64,000 nucleotides of DNA from Gnomoniopsis sp. IMI 355080 (lineage: Eukaryota > Ascomycota > Sordariomycetes > Diaporthales > Gnomoniaceae), in contig JAPEVC010000070.1 in NCBI GenBank assembly GCA_027946555.1, positions 89,229 through 153,228 of the forward strand, in the 5' to 3' direction. This document shows, piece by piece, positions 23,035-34,690 of this stretch. The notes beneath the pieces are model-generated. The model was not told where the DNA came from. It did not search any database and was given only the letters and a program-made list of their open reading frames with translations. The first letter of the stretch is position 1; every line of letters starts with the position of its first letter. A program made the position numbers and the translations under genes.

Positions 23035-26000
23035 ATGTTGCCCCCCGCCGCGAACGAAGAATCCGAGGATCTCGATCCGCCAGCAATGATGAGGACCCCT
23101 CCGCTTGCAGAGCCACAAATGCCCCAAAATGTCGCCCTCGGTTCAGCTCAATCTTCTCTTGAAGATGCGTCAGTACTGCCGCTTCGACGGGATAGCTCGA
23201 GCTCACAGGGCTCAGAAATACATGGCACACCGAAACAGCCATCGGTGGGGCACCGCTTCGTACGAGATTCGACCAAAGCGTTGTCGGATAGTCCCATGCG
23301 GTTGCAGATGCCCATGCCCTACGTCACGCCTGGGCAGCTGGCCTTCTCTGCTATGCAATTCCTGCCAATGCCCGTGCTTGTGCTCAACAGCTTGAAAACC
23401 GTTGTTCTTGCCAATGAGGCGATGGGAAGACTACTGGGCTTGATTCCCGAATCGAACGATGGATCCAGCGAGGAATCATCCAGGCTGCTCGACCAACTCA
23501 ATGGACAGACTTTGTCACAAATTGGTATCGACATGATGCAAAACGGCAGGCCTATATGGGTTGCTTGGGACGGTTTTTTTCAGTCTCTAGTAGACGATTT
23601 GAACGGCGCCCATGCCGAAGCAAGCAGAGTGCAACAGCTGCAATTGCTTCAAGCACACCATGAGCAGGGAGACAGGACACCAACAACAGATCTTCCTGCT
23701 CCGGAAGACAAGAAACCCCCAGTACACTCTCAACACTCTCAACAGACCGTCATTGAAGTTGTTGTAACACGAAACGCCAGCATTCGAAAGTCGGCTTTCG
23801 ACTACCGTGGGCCTGCAATCAAAAACACGGACACCCAGATTTTCGCAAAGATGATGATCAGCGTGTGGGAAATCGCCGAGCATCAGACCTATTTCACCCT
23901 CACTTTTACCAATACCGAATCAGAATCACATCCGACTTCGAACCCGACTTCGCGGCGGAAACATGTCGCTCGCTCGAGCGCCCTCGAATCCGCAGAAAGG
24001 TCGACAATCGCGACTGCATCCAACCCTCCGTCCACTGCCTCCAGCCATGGCTCATCATCCTCGACATTCTACCGCATTAGTCCCAGCTCCGTCTCCCTCT
24101 CTTCAAGTCCCTTCCCACCATTAGGACCACCTTTCAAATCGCTGCACAGCGCTCCTTCAGTGCTGCAGAAGATGACAATAATTAAAGACTCTCTTCTCGA
24201 CAACACGGAAACTCCCATCATTGCCATGTGGAGAGACTGCACTGTAGCATATCCCAACGCTGCGTGCCGCAAGTTGATGAACAAGGATCTCGCTGACAGC
24301 TCAAGCGAAGGCATCGACATGTTGTCCAATTGGTCATGTTACACAGATGACTTTAGCAGGGCCCTCGAGCATGATGAATACCCCATTTCCATTCTGCTTA
24401 GGACACAGACGCCGTTTTCTGGAATGCGCGTCGGAGTCATTAACCGAGATGGACAGCGTCTCGTCCTCGACATTTTGGCAGAGGCCATCCGCGATGATGA
24501 GACAGGTGAATTTTTGGCAGGCGTTGTCACATGTCGGGACGTCACAGGCATGGCCAAAGAGATTGATCAGATGAAGGTGAGGGATCTGGAAAGGTTTAAA
24601 GTGATATGTAAGTGTCTAAAACTCGTTCCTATCGTTTCCATGAAGCATAAACATGAAACCGAGATGCTGACTTTATCTTTGCAGGCGATATTATCCCTCA
24701 TTTGGTCTGGACGACTGATGAGAATGGCTCGTTGGACTTTTTTAATACTCGGTGGACGGAGTTCACCGGCATGAGCCTTGAAGAATCACTGGGCATGTAT
24801 AATTGGACGAGGTGTGTCCACCCGGACGACATGGCGGAGACTGGAAAGCGATGGGAACACAGTCTTCGAACCGGCGAGCCGTATAGTATCGAATATCGAT
24901 TCCGGACGAAAGAAGGCCAGTATCGGTGGATGTTGGGTAGGGCCATGCCATTGCGGAACCCAGAAACCGGCAAGATTGAGAAGTGGTTCGGCACATGTAC
25001 CGACGTACACTCCAGCATCGAAGCCAGACACGCCGCAAGAAGAACACGCCAGCAGCTTTTGAGCGTTATTGCGCATGCTCATGTCACAATCTTTACTGCA
25101 GACTGCAACCGGAAAATTACAATGTTGGAAGGGGCATTGATCGAGAACGCGGAAGTGAACGAGGTCTCAGGCAATTCCTGGTATCTTGGTGGCAACGTGG
25201 ACGACGTGTTCAACCGCTTACATCCAGAGCTTCCGGAGGGACAACGACCAGATTTCTTATCCGCAATCGACGCAATTATCGATCAAAAAAGCGGTGATGT
25301 TGTTGTCGAACACAGCATAAGTAAGCTGCCACGCCCAGTATCTGACCCTTCAGCGTTCGACCCCTCTGATTCCAGTACACACTTACCGATTGGCCCGTAC
25401 GCAGAAGATCGCCACTTTCGCACCCGCTTCCTACCAATGACGATCAGGCAAGGGAAGGGCGAGCTAAATACTCTGGAGAATCAAGTGGACAATGAACTCG
25501 AAGGCGTCATCGGCATTATCATGGATGTGACCGAGGTAAAGGCAAAGGAGGCTGTTCTTGAGGCACAGGCTAAGGAGAAACAACAACTGCTTGCAAATGA
25601 GGCCGCTGCAAAGGAAGCCAGCAGACTGAAGAGCCAATTTCTCGCTAATGTATGAGGATATCGTTTGGTGTATTGAGGAATATGCGTTGCTGACCGCGTA
25701 CAGATGTCTCATGAGATTCGCACACCGATCACAGGAGTCATAGGTGAGGATAATTGTTTTCCCCCAGTTTCTAGGAAGGGGGGAAATGATACTAACGTTC
25801 TGGACAGGTATGGCTGAATTGCTGCTGGATGTTGACCTCAATGAGGAGCAGCGAGAGTACGCTGAAAACATATTTCGGTCGGGTAATGCCTTGTTGACGG
25901 TCATCAACGATATCCTTGACTTCTCCAAGGTCGAGTCTGGACGCTTGGATATCGAGGTATGATGTCTACGGCACCATTCCCTGACTCAGCGTCGAAAGTG

Positions 26001-27736
26001 GAAATGCTAACCCCGCGCATTTAGGAGGTTCAATTTAGCATGTCTGTCATTGTGCAAGACGTTGCCAAAATGTTGAGCTTCGCTGCTCAGCGGAAAAACC
26101 TGGAATTCATTGCGGACATTGCCCCTGAGGTCAAAGACGATCTTGTTGTGCTTGGCGACCCTGGCCGGGTGAGGCAAATTATCACCAATCTTCTCACCAA
26201 TAGTATCAAGTTCACCCACCAAGGCTTCGTCAAGCTATCAGTCACGAAAGAAAAGGACACAAACCACAATCTCGAGCTGCGGTTTGAAGTACAAGACACT
26301 GGTATCGGAATCGACACCGCGATAAGAAAGAGGCTCTTCCAGCCTTTCAGCCAGGGTGACGCGTCTACAGCAAGGAAGTTTGGTGGCACCGGCCTGGGAT
26401 TGACCATTTGCAAAAGCCTTCTTGAGCTTATGCATGGCCGCATGACTCTGGACTCTGTCGTCAATCAAGGGACTACGGCCACCTTCTGGCTGCCTTTCAA
26501 CAAGCCGCATGACACACAGCCCTCAAACCTCGTTCAAATCGAAGGGCTGCCCAGCCGCCTGCAATCTGAGATGAGCGTTTCATGCAACAGCTCTGAACTG
26601 GATGGACTCGGTACGCCACCCAATGGCGAGACTATGGCTGGCTCGCTCGAGAAGAACAAATCGGCCTCTCCCACGAAGCTGCGGGCTTCCATGTTGGCAG
26701 ACGAGCTGGAATTGCCCAAGAAAGACCGTTCCAAGATTCACGTGCTAGTTGTTGAGGATAATGCTATTAATCAGCAGATTGCGACGAAAACGATAAAGAA
26801 ATTGGGTTTCAATGTCTCTGCATCTTGGAACGGTAGGGAGGCACTGGAGTATCTCATTGCGTCGAAAGAGGGTCGCAATCCAAAGCCGGATATTATCCTC
26901 ATGGATGTACAGGTCAGTCCATTGCAGTGTGCCATTTTGCTTTTTCTCCCTCATTCGTGGTTCCTTTTGGTTTCGAAGGTTTTTTACTTGGTGTTCCAAT
27001 GATACTAACACAAATGACCTTCTAGATGCCCATATGTGATGGCTACAAAGCAACACATCTGCTACGCCATCATCTACCTTATAAAGCCTTCGTTCGCGAT
27101 GTGCCTATTGTGGCAATGACAGCGTCCGCCATCCAAGGTGATAAGGAAAAGTGCAGGCGAGCTGGGATGGATGATTACCTCGCCAAACCTGTGCAGTCAA
27201 AAACTCTAGAGAAGATGCTGGTACGATGGGCTCTGAACAAGCGGACCCTGCCGACTCCCGAACCGTCATCAGCCGCTTCGGATTGCTCAGCATCAAGTGA
27301 CAACTGCACCAACTCTGGCATCCCCGGCGTAGGCATTGAGGAGCAGGAGCAGGCGACTCCCATGCCGCAGGCACGACTCTCGCCGTTCGGTGGGGCCGAA
27401 GCCGAAGCCGAAGACGCGCGGAGTACTCTGCTCACGCCACGACCCAAGCTCTCGCCGATGTCGTCACAATCCTTCTTCCACTCGCACGCACCCATAGATC
27501 CATCGTCACCGGCCGTGCCGCAGATTCGTCGGGTCGAGACGGACGAGCTGGCGCAGCAAAGCAGAGACGACAAGTTAATTGATGCGGCGGGTGGTGGAGC
27601 GTCAGGTGTTTCACCGCTGGTGCACACGCCGATGATCGAGAAGGGAGAGGCCTTGACACAGGCGAATGTAGAGAAGTTTCAGCGGGAGGAAAGTCAGCGG
27701 GAGGAAAGAATGCGGAGGAAGTCTTCGACGGATTAG
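23035..27736 (+). CDS. PAS-domain hybrid histidine kinase
   Basis: Six exons (23035-24607, 24685-25649, 25704-25743, 25808-25956, 26025-26912, 27026-27736) join to 1441 aa. A Pro/Ser-rich N terminus is followed by PAS-like segments around residues 100-220, 380-510 and 525-650. The last (PHLVWTTDENG...NTRWTEFTG) is a textbook PAS_3. A coiled stretch leads into HisKA with the phospho-accepting H849 in MSHEIRTP, then HATPase_c with the N box near 960 and GTGLGLTIC near 1030. A receiver domain follows, with acidic EDN, phospho-acceptor D1203 in IILMDVQ, and the T and K of VAMTAS and AKPVQ. A 170-residue Ser/Pro tail ends the protein. There are no membrane segments, so it is probably a cytosolic sensor feeding Ypd1. 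The 40-nt exon 3 carries the H-box His. The ligand and subgroup are not clear. Confidence 0.95.
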
Positions 27737-28942
27737 CTGGGCTTGCGGCCTTGCATTGTACAACAAAAGACCTTGCTTCTTCCCTGGCGGTAATTTGGCA
27801 GCATGGCGTTGGTGGTGAACTGTCCGTGTTGATTTTTGTTGTGGTTGCATGGAGTTTAGGGTGGTTGGCGGTTGGATCTACGCAAATTCACTTCCGCTTT
27901 TGCATTGTGACAAGGAAGAGTGATCGATGGCGTTCTGGAATTTCGAGTTGAGGCTGGGAGCATAGGATACCCGATGCCCTTCCCCCTTGTGGGCAAAAGA
28001 ATTCAGAATATGGCTTTCCAATGTGTTGGTAGACAGGAGGCAAGATGTGAAAAGCTACCTTTGTCCACTTAGCAACGGTGTGCAAGGTCTCAAATGCGAA
28101 TATGGGGCCTCAAAAAGCATTACTGGAGCAAATGTATTGTTTACTACGCTTAGAAGAGAAGCTTCTTCATTAGCAGACTTTTCATATTCGGCAAGAACTT
28201 TGTGGAAAACTCAGAAAAAGGGCTGCAGCAAGCCAAGGGCCAAGGATGTCACGATACTTCTTCTCAGCCCTACAATCACATGCGAAAGATACTTTGTACC
28301 TCGTAACTCGGACCTGGCTTTGACCAAGTGCCAGGCTATGTGGAGAAGTACCTTTAGCCATTACACAGGGAAGGGGAAGAGAATAACTATCTCGGGCTAT
28401 CGTTATATAATTCAAAACCTAAGAATACCAAAGTACCGCCATTGGAAGAACACCAGGTGTTACCGAAGAAAGTTATAATAGCACGCCACCCGTGTGCATA
28501 CATATTTCATCCACTCAAATACCATGTCACAATCCTTGGCCACCGACGGAGTATTCAAAGGCCTTTCGAGGATCATCTCATGTGGCATGCAGATGGCTCT
28601 GTTTGAATCAGCTCACCTAAGGTTCCGAATGAACCGAGCGCGTCCTTGCGTTGCAGGATCACTCGCATAGTTTACGCCTTGGGGAAGGAGAGTGAGTTGT
28701 CGTATGACGACGCTTACGCCACAGGCGGTACTATGCAGACTACTCCTCACCACTCTGCATTCCATCCAGGCACGCTCACTTTCCCCTCAGTGTAAGTCAA
28801 AAGTCAGATCACTTCTTACACAATTTTGTGAGCTTCAGGATATATTGAAGTCCAGGTGTATGGCATGCGCTGTAGGCATTGAGAGCAACAGAATCGGAAC
28901 ACGCTGAGCCGGGACAAGTGTCTCCCGTCGTATCACTCGATC
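27737..28942. other. Intergenic region
   Basis: 3' UTR of the histidine kinase gene and upstream region of the next gene. I recognise no conserved coding or RNA feature. The small frames at 27987-28478 have no family resemblance. Confidence 0.5.
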
Positions 28943-29794
28943 ATGGCATCCAACAGTCTCTCATCGCTACGCTCTCAACTCCACCGTCTCTCGCAAGACC
29001 TACCTTTAAAGCTCCGACAAACTTCCAATGCCAGGGCCGCCGCACTCATTGTAACAGTTCTGGGCGTCTCCATTCCGGCCCTCTCTTATGCCATCTCCAG
29101 CTACCGCGGCTATCTCGCGCTAGGTCGTGGCGGTATTCCATACAACGTCTTTGGATGGGCGGTGCAAGGTCTCCTCCAGATTGTGGCCAAATGGGACACG
29201 CGCGACCCATCTCCCTTTACCAAGCCCAAGAACCGCAAAGCAACCGAGCCTCACGGCAGCAAGACCTTCTTTGCCAGCCCCATTCCGGAACGCGCCGGTG
29301 GCCGCCCGACCGTTCCGGGATACGTTGCGCCGCAGCGCCAGACCACGCAGCAGCCCGCGGATGTGGAGGTCATGAGCAAACGAATGAGGGCTTACCTGGA
29401 CGACCTGCTCATCAACAACACAGGCGTTCTGGTTCTCGAGCCATCCAAGCTGGAGGGTGTTGGAACGCCAGCAGTATTCCTCGATACGTCGTCAGGGACG
29501 ACGGAGCTGCCAGGGTTTATGCGCGGTCTGAAGGGCGAGACGGCGCATATACACCCCGAATGTAGCTCTCACGTCACCCTGAGCATGGCGGATGCGGAGG
29601 AGGTCGTGCGGAAGGGCTGGGCGGAGCGGCATCGGCTGAGTGGAGTGGGACTGTCGCCGTTGCCGTGGAGCTACATGTTAGTCTATGCGCCAAGGAATGA
29701 CGAGGAGTTTGAGGTGTGGAAGGGGATTATGAAGGCAGGCCTGAGGTTTGTCTGTGTCGGAGCCGGGAGAGAGCTGGTCACGGACGGCGTGTAA
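28943..29794 (+). CDS. Luciferase-like domain protein, membrane-anchored, function unknown
   Basis: This is an intronless gene of 283 codons starting at the ATG at 28943. Residues about 33-52 form a single hydrophobic segment, so the protein is probably anchored by its N terminus. The C-terminal half resembles the fungal luciferase-domain (DUF5519-type) family: GETAHIHPECSSHVTLS followed by ADAEEVV and KGWAERH, and ending with a conserved PLPWSYMLVYAPR segment. In fungal genomes these are annotated as luciferase-domain or phospholipase/carboxyhydrolase proteins, without an established reaction. No bioluminescence function should be inferred. The family call comes from motif memory and needs an HMM check. 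Confidence 0.75.
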   Translation: MASNSLSSLRSQLHRLSQDLPLKLRQTSNARAAALIVTVLGVSIPALSYAISSYRGYLALGRGGIPYNVFGWAVQGLLQIVAKWDTRDPSPFTKPKNRKATEPHGSKTFFASPIPERAGGRPTVPGYVAPQRQTTQQPADVEVMSKRMRAYLDDLLINNTGVLVLEPSKLEGVGTPAVFLDTSSGTTELPGFMRGLKGETAHIHPECSSHVTLSMADAEEVVRKGWAERHRLSGVGLSPLPWSYMLVYAPRNDEEFEVWKGIMKAGLRFVCVGAGRELVTDGV

Positions 29795-30239
29795 CGGGAG
29801 CCGGCACATTCGACGACGGGGTGAGATGGGTGGCTACGGAAATTGATGACCATGTCGAACATGCTTGTTTCATTCAAGAGAACATCACCGGTTTTGAGGA
29901 TTGATATCATACGAAGTCTTACTCAACTTTCTGAAGGAAATACAGGCGATGATGAACAGCGTGACCGCTAGATCATACGGGAATCCAAGTTGGCAACATC
30001 CGCACCACACTCGAATTTGAACACACGACCAAACGCCTCCAAATGGCAGCAAGCCCACACAAACATGTCCATGATAAGGAAACCTCCATGATTGCTGTGA
30101 CTTTTCCTCATGGTATTGTACATTTCCTATCGGAATCTTGACCCGGCTGTGGTGGGTCCGGGAGCCGCGGGAGGACCCACTCCACCACGATCCCTAATAT
30201 CAACTGCAGAAATTTTCACGAAAACATCCAAATGCATCT
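29795..30239. other. Intergenic region
   Basis: Non-coding sequence between the luciferase-like gene and the tRNA gene. A GC-rich inverted segment near 30148-30182 (GGTGGGTCCGGGAGCC with GGACCCACTCCACC) could form a stem-loop. Nothing else was recognised. Confidence 0.4.
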
Positions 30240-30336
30240 GGTCGGATGGCCGAGCGGTTATGGCGCCAGGTTAAGGTCACCTTAACAGTGTTTCCTGGTG
30301 GAGCAATCCTCGTGGGTTCGAATCCCACTCCGATCA
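30240..30336 (+). tRNA. tRNA-Leu(AAG) with a 16-nt intron
   Basis: The sequence folds as a class II tRNA. The acceptor stem GGTCGGA pairs with TCCGATC (one G-T wobble), and the discriminator A is at 30336. The D arm is GGCCGAGCGGTTATGGC, the anticodon stem CCAGG (30266-30270) pairs with CCTGG (30294-30298), a long variable arm follows, and the T arm is GTGGGTTCGAATCCCAC. The anticodon AAG is at 30273-30275. The extra 16 nt at 30277-30292, directly after position 37, contain ACCTTAA, which is complementary to the anticodon loop TTAAGGT. That is the standard layout of a eukaryotic tRNA intron. Internal A and B boxes are present and TTTTTT-like termination follows near 30342-30346. Confidence 0.95.
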
Positions 30337-30553
30337 CTTCATTTTTTGCGCTTTTGGTGTCCTTCTATTTTGCGAAGCTGGGTGGATATCATGGCGAAGT
30401 TGGGTATCGTGGCCAACAAGCGACAAGAAGAATGAAATACGCTGGCGGGTCTCCAAATTCATGCACGTCCATCGAGCGATCTAGATCCTGGCCCGGGCTT
30501 CTCTAATGTATTTTTTCGCCTGCTCGGATGTTAATCTTGGTCTGGATACGCTG

Positions 30554-31831
30554 TCAGCTGGAGTGGTGAACAGGGCCAGTACTTACCGCTGCAATAGCAT
30601 TATAATCAAGACTCCATTTAGTAAAACGGCCAGTGGTGAACTTGGCATTCATATCCGCTTCGATCCCTTTCAAGCTCTTGATGTTCCTTCTCTCGAGATT
30701 GTCCAAGGGGGTAGGTGGATGTCCACAGAACATGTCCGTGTTTGCTCTCGAGTACGCCTTGATCCTCTCTGCTCGAGGCTTACAGATGGCCTGCCAGTCT
30801 GTTGCAATCTGCGGGATCTGCTTGACCAAGTCCTTATCTGTGAGGCCTTGCCAACTGATCAAGGAGTCCAGCACTGCAACGTCCTCGATTATTGTCGTGT
30901 ACCCCAAAGCAGCACTAGGGTGCATTGCGTGCGCAGAGTCGCCCAACAGCAAGACACGACCTGCTTTGCTCGTCCATCGTGGGAGATCGGGTAGCTCGGC
31001 AAGTTTCCATCGATCGCAGGACTTGGCCGCTGCTAGAATCTGCACCAGCTCACTGCAATCGTCCTTGTAAAAGTTTCTTACAAATTCGATGTCGCCTTTC
31101 TCATCCCAAAGAGCCTTGCCATCCACCTCTGATATCACCCCAAACAGCGCATCCACCTGTCTGAACTTGCTGTGAAATCTTGTGACGGTGTAGCCACCTG
31201 AACCCATCCATATGTTGATATTGTTGCCTTCCATCAGCCGCTTTGTACCGGGACGTCCCACGAGCTCCGCCTCATCAACGATGACTCCGTAGAAGTTGAA
31301 GTCGCTGATGATAGGATCATGGGCGCCATTCAGGTCTGACAAGATTTGGCTCCGGATTCTGGACCTGACGCCGTCCGCAGCAAGGACCAGGTCGGCCTCC
31401 ATTGTCGTCCCGTCTGCCATTTTCACCACCGCTCGCTCCGCATCATCGTCCACCGCCGCAACCACCTGTCCAAAGTGGAATTTCGCCCCAACCTCTTGAC
31501 ACTTTTTGTGCAAAACCTTCATGACATCCTGCCTCATCAGCCCCCAGTCGGGAACGTCGCTCGCATCTGTCACGATATTTCGCATCATCACGTCGCCTGT
31601 GGCCCGGCTCCGAAGGAGGGTGTGAGGGGTCTCGCTCGCAATGGCCTCAAAATCTGGCGCGAGTCCCCAAGATACCATGGCTCGGCTACCTCCTGCGCGA
31701 ACATTGATCGCCCCTCCCTTGGGCACCAAAGTGCTGCTGCGCTCCAGGACCTCGACGTCGTGGCCGGATTTTGCCAGACGGAACGCCGCGGTAAGGCCGC
31801 CAAGACCGGCTCCAACGATTATGATTTTCAT
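30554..31831 (-). CDS. FAD-dependent monooxygenase, salicylate hydroxylase-like
   Basis: A single open frame of 425 codons starts at the ATG at 31831. The Rossmann motif VGAGLGGL (residues 6-13) is followed by an ERSS acidic strand end, the DG motif LAADGVRSRIRS near 150-161, and the GD motif LLLGDSAHAMHPSAALG near 294-310 that contacts FAD ribitol. Length and motif spacing fit the salicylate-hydroxylase / 6-hydroxynicotinate-monooxygenase group, which uses NAD(P)H and O2 to hydroxylate aromatic acids. The substrate is unknown. The final codons may be mis-modelled: a good donor (GTAAGT) begins at 30586, immediately after the conserved SLDYNAIAA end, and splicing there would replace the last nine residues by a different short tail ending further left. 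No related gene lies next to it, so it looks like a stand-alone catabolic or tailoring enzyme. Confidence 0.9.
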   Translation of the reverse strand: MKIIIVGAGLGGLTAAFRLAKSGHDVEVLERSSTLVPKGGAINVRAGGSRAMVSWGLAPDFEAIASETPHTLLRSRATGDVMMRNIVTDASDVPDWGLMRQDVMKVLHKKCQEVGAKFHFGQVVAAVDDDAERAVVKMADGTTMEADLVLAADGVRSRIRSQILSDLNGAHDPIISDFNFYGVIVDEAELVGRPGTKRLMEGNNINIWMGSGGYTVTRFHSKFRQVDALFGVISEVDGKALWDEKGDIEFVRNFYKDDCSELVQILAAAKSCDRWKLAELPDLPRWTSKAGRVLLLGDSAHAMHPSAALGYTTIIEDVAVLDSLISWQGLTDKDLVKQIPQIATDWQAICKPRAERIKAYSRANTDMFCGHPPTPLDNLERRNIKSLKGIEADMNAKFTTGRFTKWSLDYNAIAAVSTGPVHHSS

Positions 31832-34690
31832 GGCGAAATGGGATGTTGAAAGCTATGATTACTCGAAACTTCGACCCTGATGACCAGCTGTTGAAAGAAA
31901 CATCAGCAGATGTAATAAAGAACAGACGTGCAGTGACATACGACGAGTTCAATCCGGTAATAATCAACAAAATGGTGCCACTTTATCACAAATGCTGGTA
32001 TGTACCTAGGTAAAGCACAGGGGGTTGCATAACACTGGCTACAATTAGCTAGCCTCCTCATGGGGGGCCTTCACAGTGCCGAGGCTTGTCCGGCCTCAAT
32101 TCACCCACTCAACCTCTACAGCTCAGTGACCTTTGAACGTTGCCTCGCCAAACGTATTGCCGATATAATCGCCTTCTGCGTGTAAATATTCCCGATCCCC
32201 TCAAGCGTAGTCGTTCTACAAACACTTTCCCACACATTGCTATCTAAATAGATGTTAGGTGTTTCTGATTATACATCAAACGGAGCAATACGTGCCAAGT
32301 TTGTCGTCTTGTCTAGTCGCTAAGTAAAGATATAGGATCGGTACTGAAGTATGGTGATGGTAAGTAATGTGTCCAAATGTCACAGTGCTCACTAATGTAA
32401 TAAAGGTTCAAATAAAAGTATTCAGTATCGTTTGTATGGTTTTATCGTGTAGAGGAAAGAGTCCATCTACGAGTTCAAGACCAAACAGTCAGTTCTGTGT
32501 GGTCTAACTGGTGCTAGGCCAGTTTGGGTCAGTGAATGGCTTCACGCCCCATTTGGCCACTACAAATATACTGCGTGTTCTCAACAAGATTCGAGTCACC
32601 AGTTCTCGGAGCCGTAGTCACAGCACAATAACCTACTCTCTCTTGAATCCTATCCACTTCGAGTTTCACTACTGCCCACCGCACCGGCAATGGATAGCCT
32701 TCCTTCTGGTCTCCTTTCAATACCTGGCACGCAGCTCTGATGGCTCGACTGTTGGTTCCCACAAGAGGCACACTCCCAGGATATTTACGGAAATTGATGG
32801 CCACAATAGCCAAGACAAGAACGAGGCCAACAAGCAAAACTGTGAAGTGAGAGAGACGAGCTTCAAATCAGCGGGATCCTCACAGAAGGAACGAGCCCCA
32901 AAGTGTCAGATCGCCCAGCTGGCTGGTTCGGTATTGTGCCACAATCACTGTCGTAATTAATTCCGAACACGCCATCGCTTGGGTATCTGGACACTGCGAA
33001 GACCGTCAAGGCGATATACAAGCCAGTACTGTAAGATCAGGATGACCTGGGCTGCGAGGACATGGTTCCTGCTTGAGGAAGGAATTCCACAATAACGAGC
33101 CCTTCACGCTTGTTGACGTTTGGAAGCCACTGAGAGGGCTCCTTAGTGCTGGAAAAACGGCGAGCTATTACAACGAGGCCAAGATGTGTGCGGACGGACG
33201 TTGTGCTCGCGATTTGCGTTGCGTTGGTTGTACTTGGTGCATTCGTTGCCATTGCGGCCTGAAGATGTCCCAGCTGTCGCTAATGCTAGCAGCGTATTTG
33301 GTGTTCATCAGAAATGTTCGAAAATGACGACGTAATAGAATTCCGGCTGAAGACGAGATGAACTAAGTGCGCCGTCGCAGTACCAAGAGTGAAGCTGGTT
33401 TATGACCAGATATAGTACTAATGGACATTCCCACGAGCAACATGCCACCATTTACCTCCGCACCCGGGTCCACGACTGGATTTTTTTTTTAATTCACCAA
33501 CATGCGTATCTAATCGTGTGGCATATCTTCTATGGTATAAACTATTGGTGGTATATCGAGTGAACTCCGGTAGCTGATTAGACGTAAGAAATGAGATTCC
33601 AGAGACACGACGCTCAATCGCGTCCCACAATGAAGGGACGGAAGTGTCCATCCTGCCGCTCGTTTGAGTGCCTGAATGAATGTTAAATTCAGGATATCAA
33701 GCAATCGGCAAAAAGTGGATTCTTGACTATGTGGGAGGCAAGGCAAGCCGAAAGATCGGGTACCATCCACGGCTCCCCGGCGCCCATGTCCTCATACATA
33801 TCCGACTTGTACAAAACGGAGCACAAATATCGTACAAGAATGTGATCACAACCGGTATTCATGCACAAATCGAATGGTGTGTGGCTCAACGGCCCACGTG
33901 AGGTTGCCCACCTGGAATATGGTATAGCCTGCTGATCTTGACAAGCTTGATTCAGACACAATCCGGAGACTGAGCAGGCGTGGAAAGGTGACTAAATGTC
34001 GACCTTTCTACCCGTAAGGTATTGTACCCTTCCCGTTGGGCACTTTCATAAGGCTCCGAGGCTGTTCCCTTTTCGATAATCGGCATCCTGCTTTCAGGTC
34101 GTCGTAAGACAAGCTTCAGCCATGTCACATACACATCAGCTGGGTCAGCAGCAGTGGCCTTATCCAGGACCTCAAGTGTATAACAGGAAGAAAACAGTAT
34201 ATCAGATGATGCAGCAGGAGGCAACATGCGTAATGCGAGGCTTGGGATACCATTTACAGGGTATATCTGAATCCCGGGCTATACCACCTTCTCGATTGGT
34301 GACATTGCCTTACATGTATCACGGCCAAATAGGTCCTATTTTGAGAAATTTCATGTACAATATATCGTACAAGGTGGGTTTTGCGTTGATCGTAGATCCC
34401 CTTGAGGCTTAAATTCACGTTATGATGAAGTCTTCCCCGAGGATCGCGGCCCGAAGCTTCCCAAGGGTTCCGTCCCCAACTCACAGGATCGGCATCGGCA
34501 CTTTCGGATAGGACTTAGATATTCCACCATATATAATAATGATTCGTCAACCCGATCTAGGGTGTTGACTTGCGCCGAGGTGTGAAATAGCGTGTTCGGT
34601 ACCACGTCTCATGACAACCGAATGGCATTGGAGCATTTATAGGCAGTGAGTTGTACTAATATCAAAGACTTTCCCAATGCCTTCACAACC
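31832..34690. other. Gene-poor intergenic region with one membrane-protein remnant
   Basis: Apart from the remnant described separately at about 32.53-32.87 kb, I see no gene. There is a TACCTAGGTA palindrome at 32003-32012 and AT-rich stretches around 32280-32450. Open frames around 33.4-34.4 kb on both strands are short and overlap one another without recognisable motifs. Confidence 0.4.
32529..32867 (-). pseudogene. Remnant of a fungal multi-pass membrane protein (C-terminal exon)
   Basis: After a plausible acceptor (CTTCACAG) the minus strand reads a hydrophobic helix (VLLVGLVLVLAIVAINF). Next come RKYPG, VPLVGTNSRAIRAACQV, LPVRWAVV and VGYCAVTTAP. This order of helix, short basic turn, Leu-Val-Gly/Ala-Ile-Ala-Ala-Cys motif, Trp-x-Val-Val and Cys-x-x-Thr is familiar from the C termini of fungus-specific membrane proteins of unknown function. 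The upstream exons that should carry the extracellular domain and further helices could not be found between 32.9 and 34.7 kb. It is therefore best read as a decayed fragment, though a divergent live gene is not ruled out. Confidence 0.4.
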
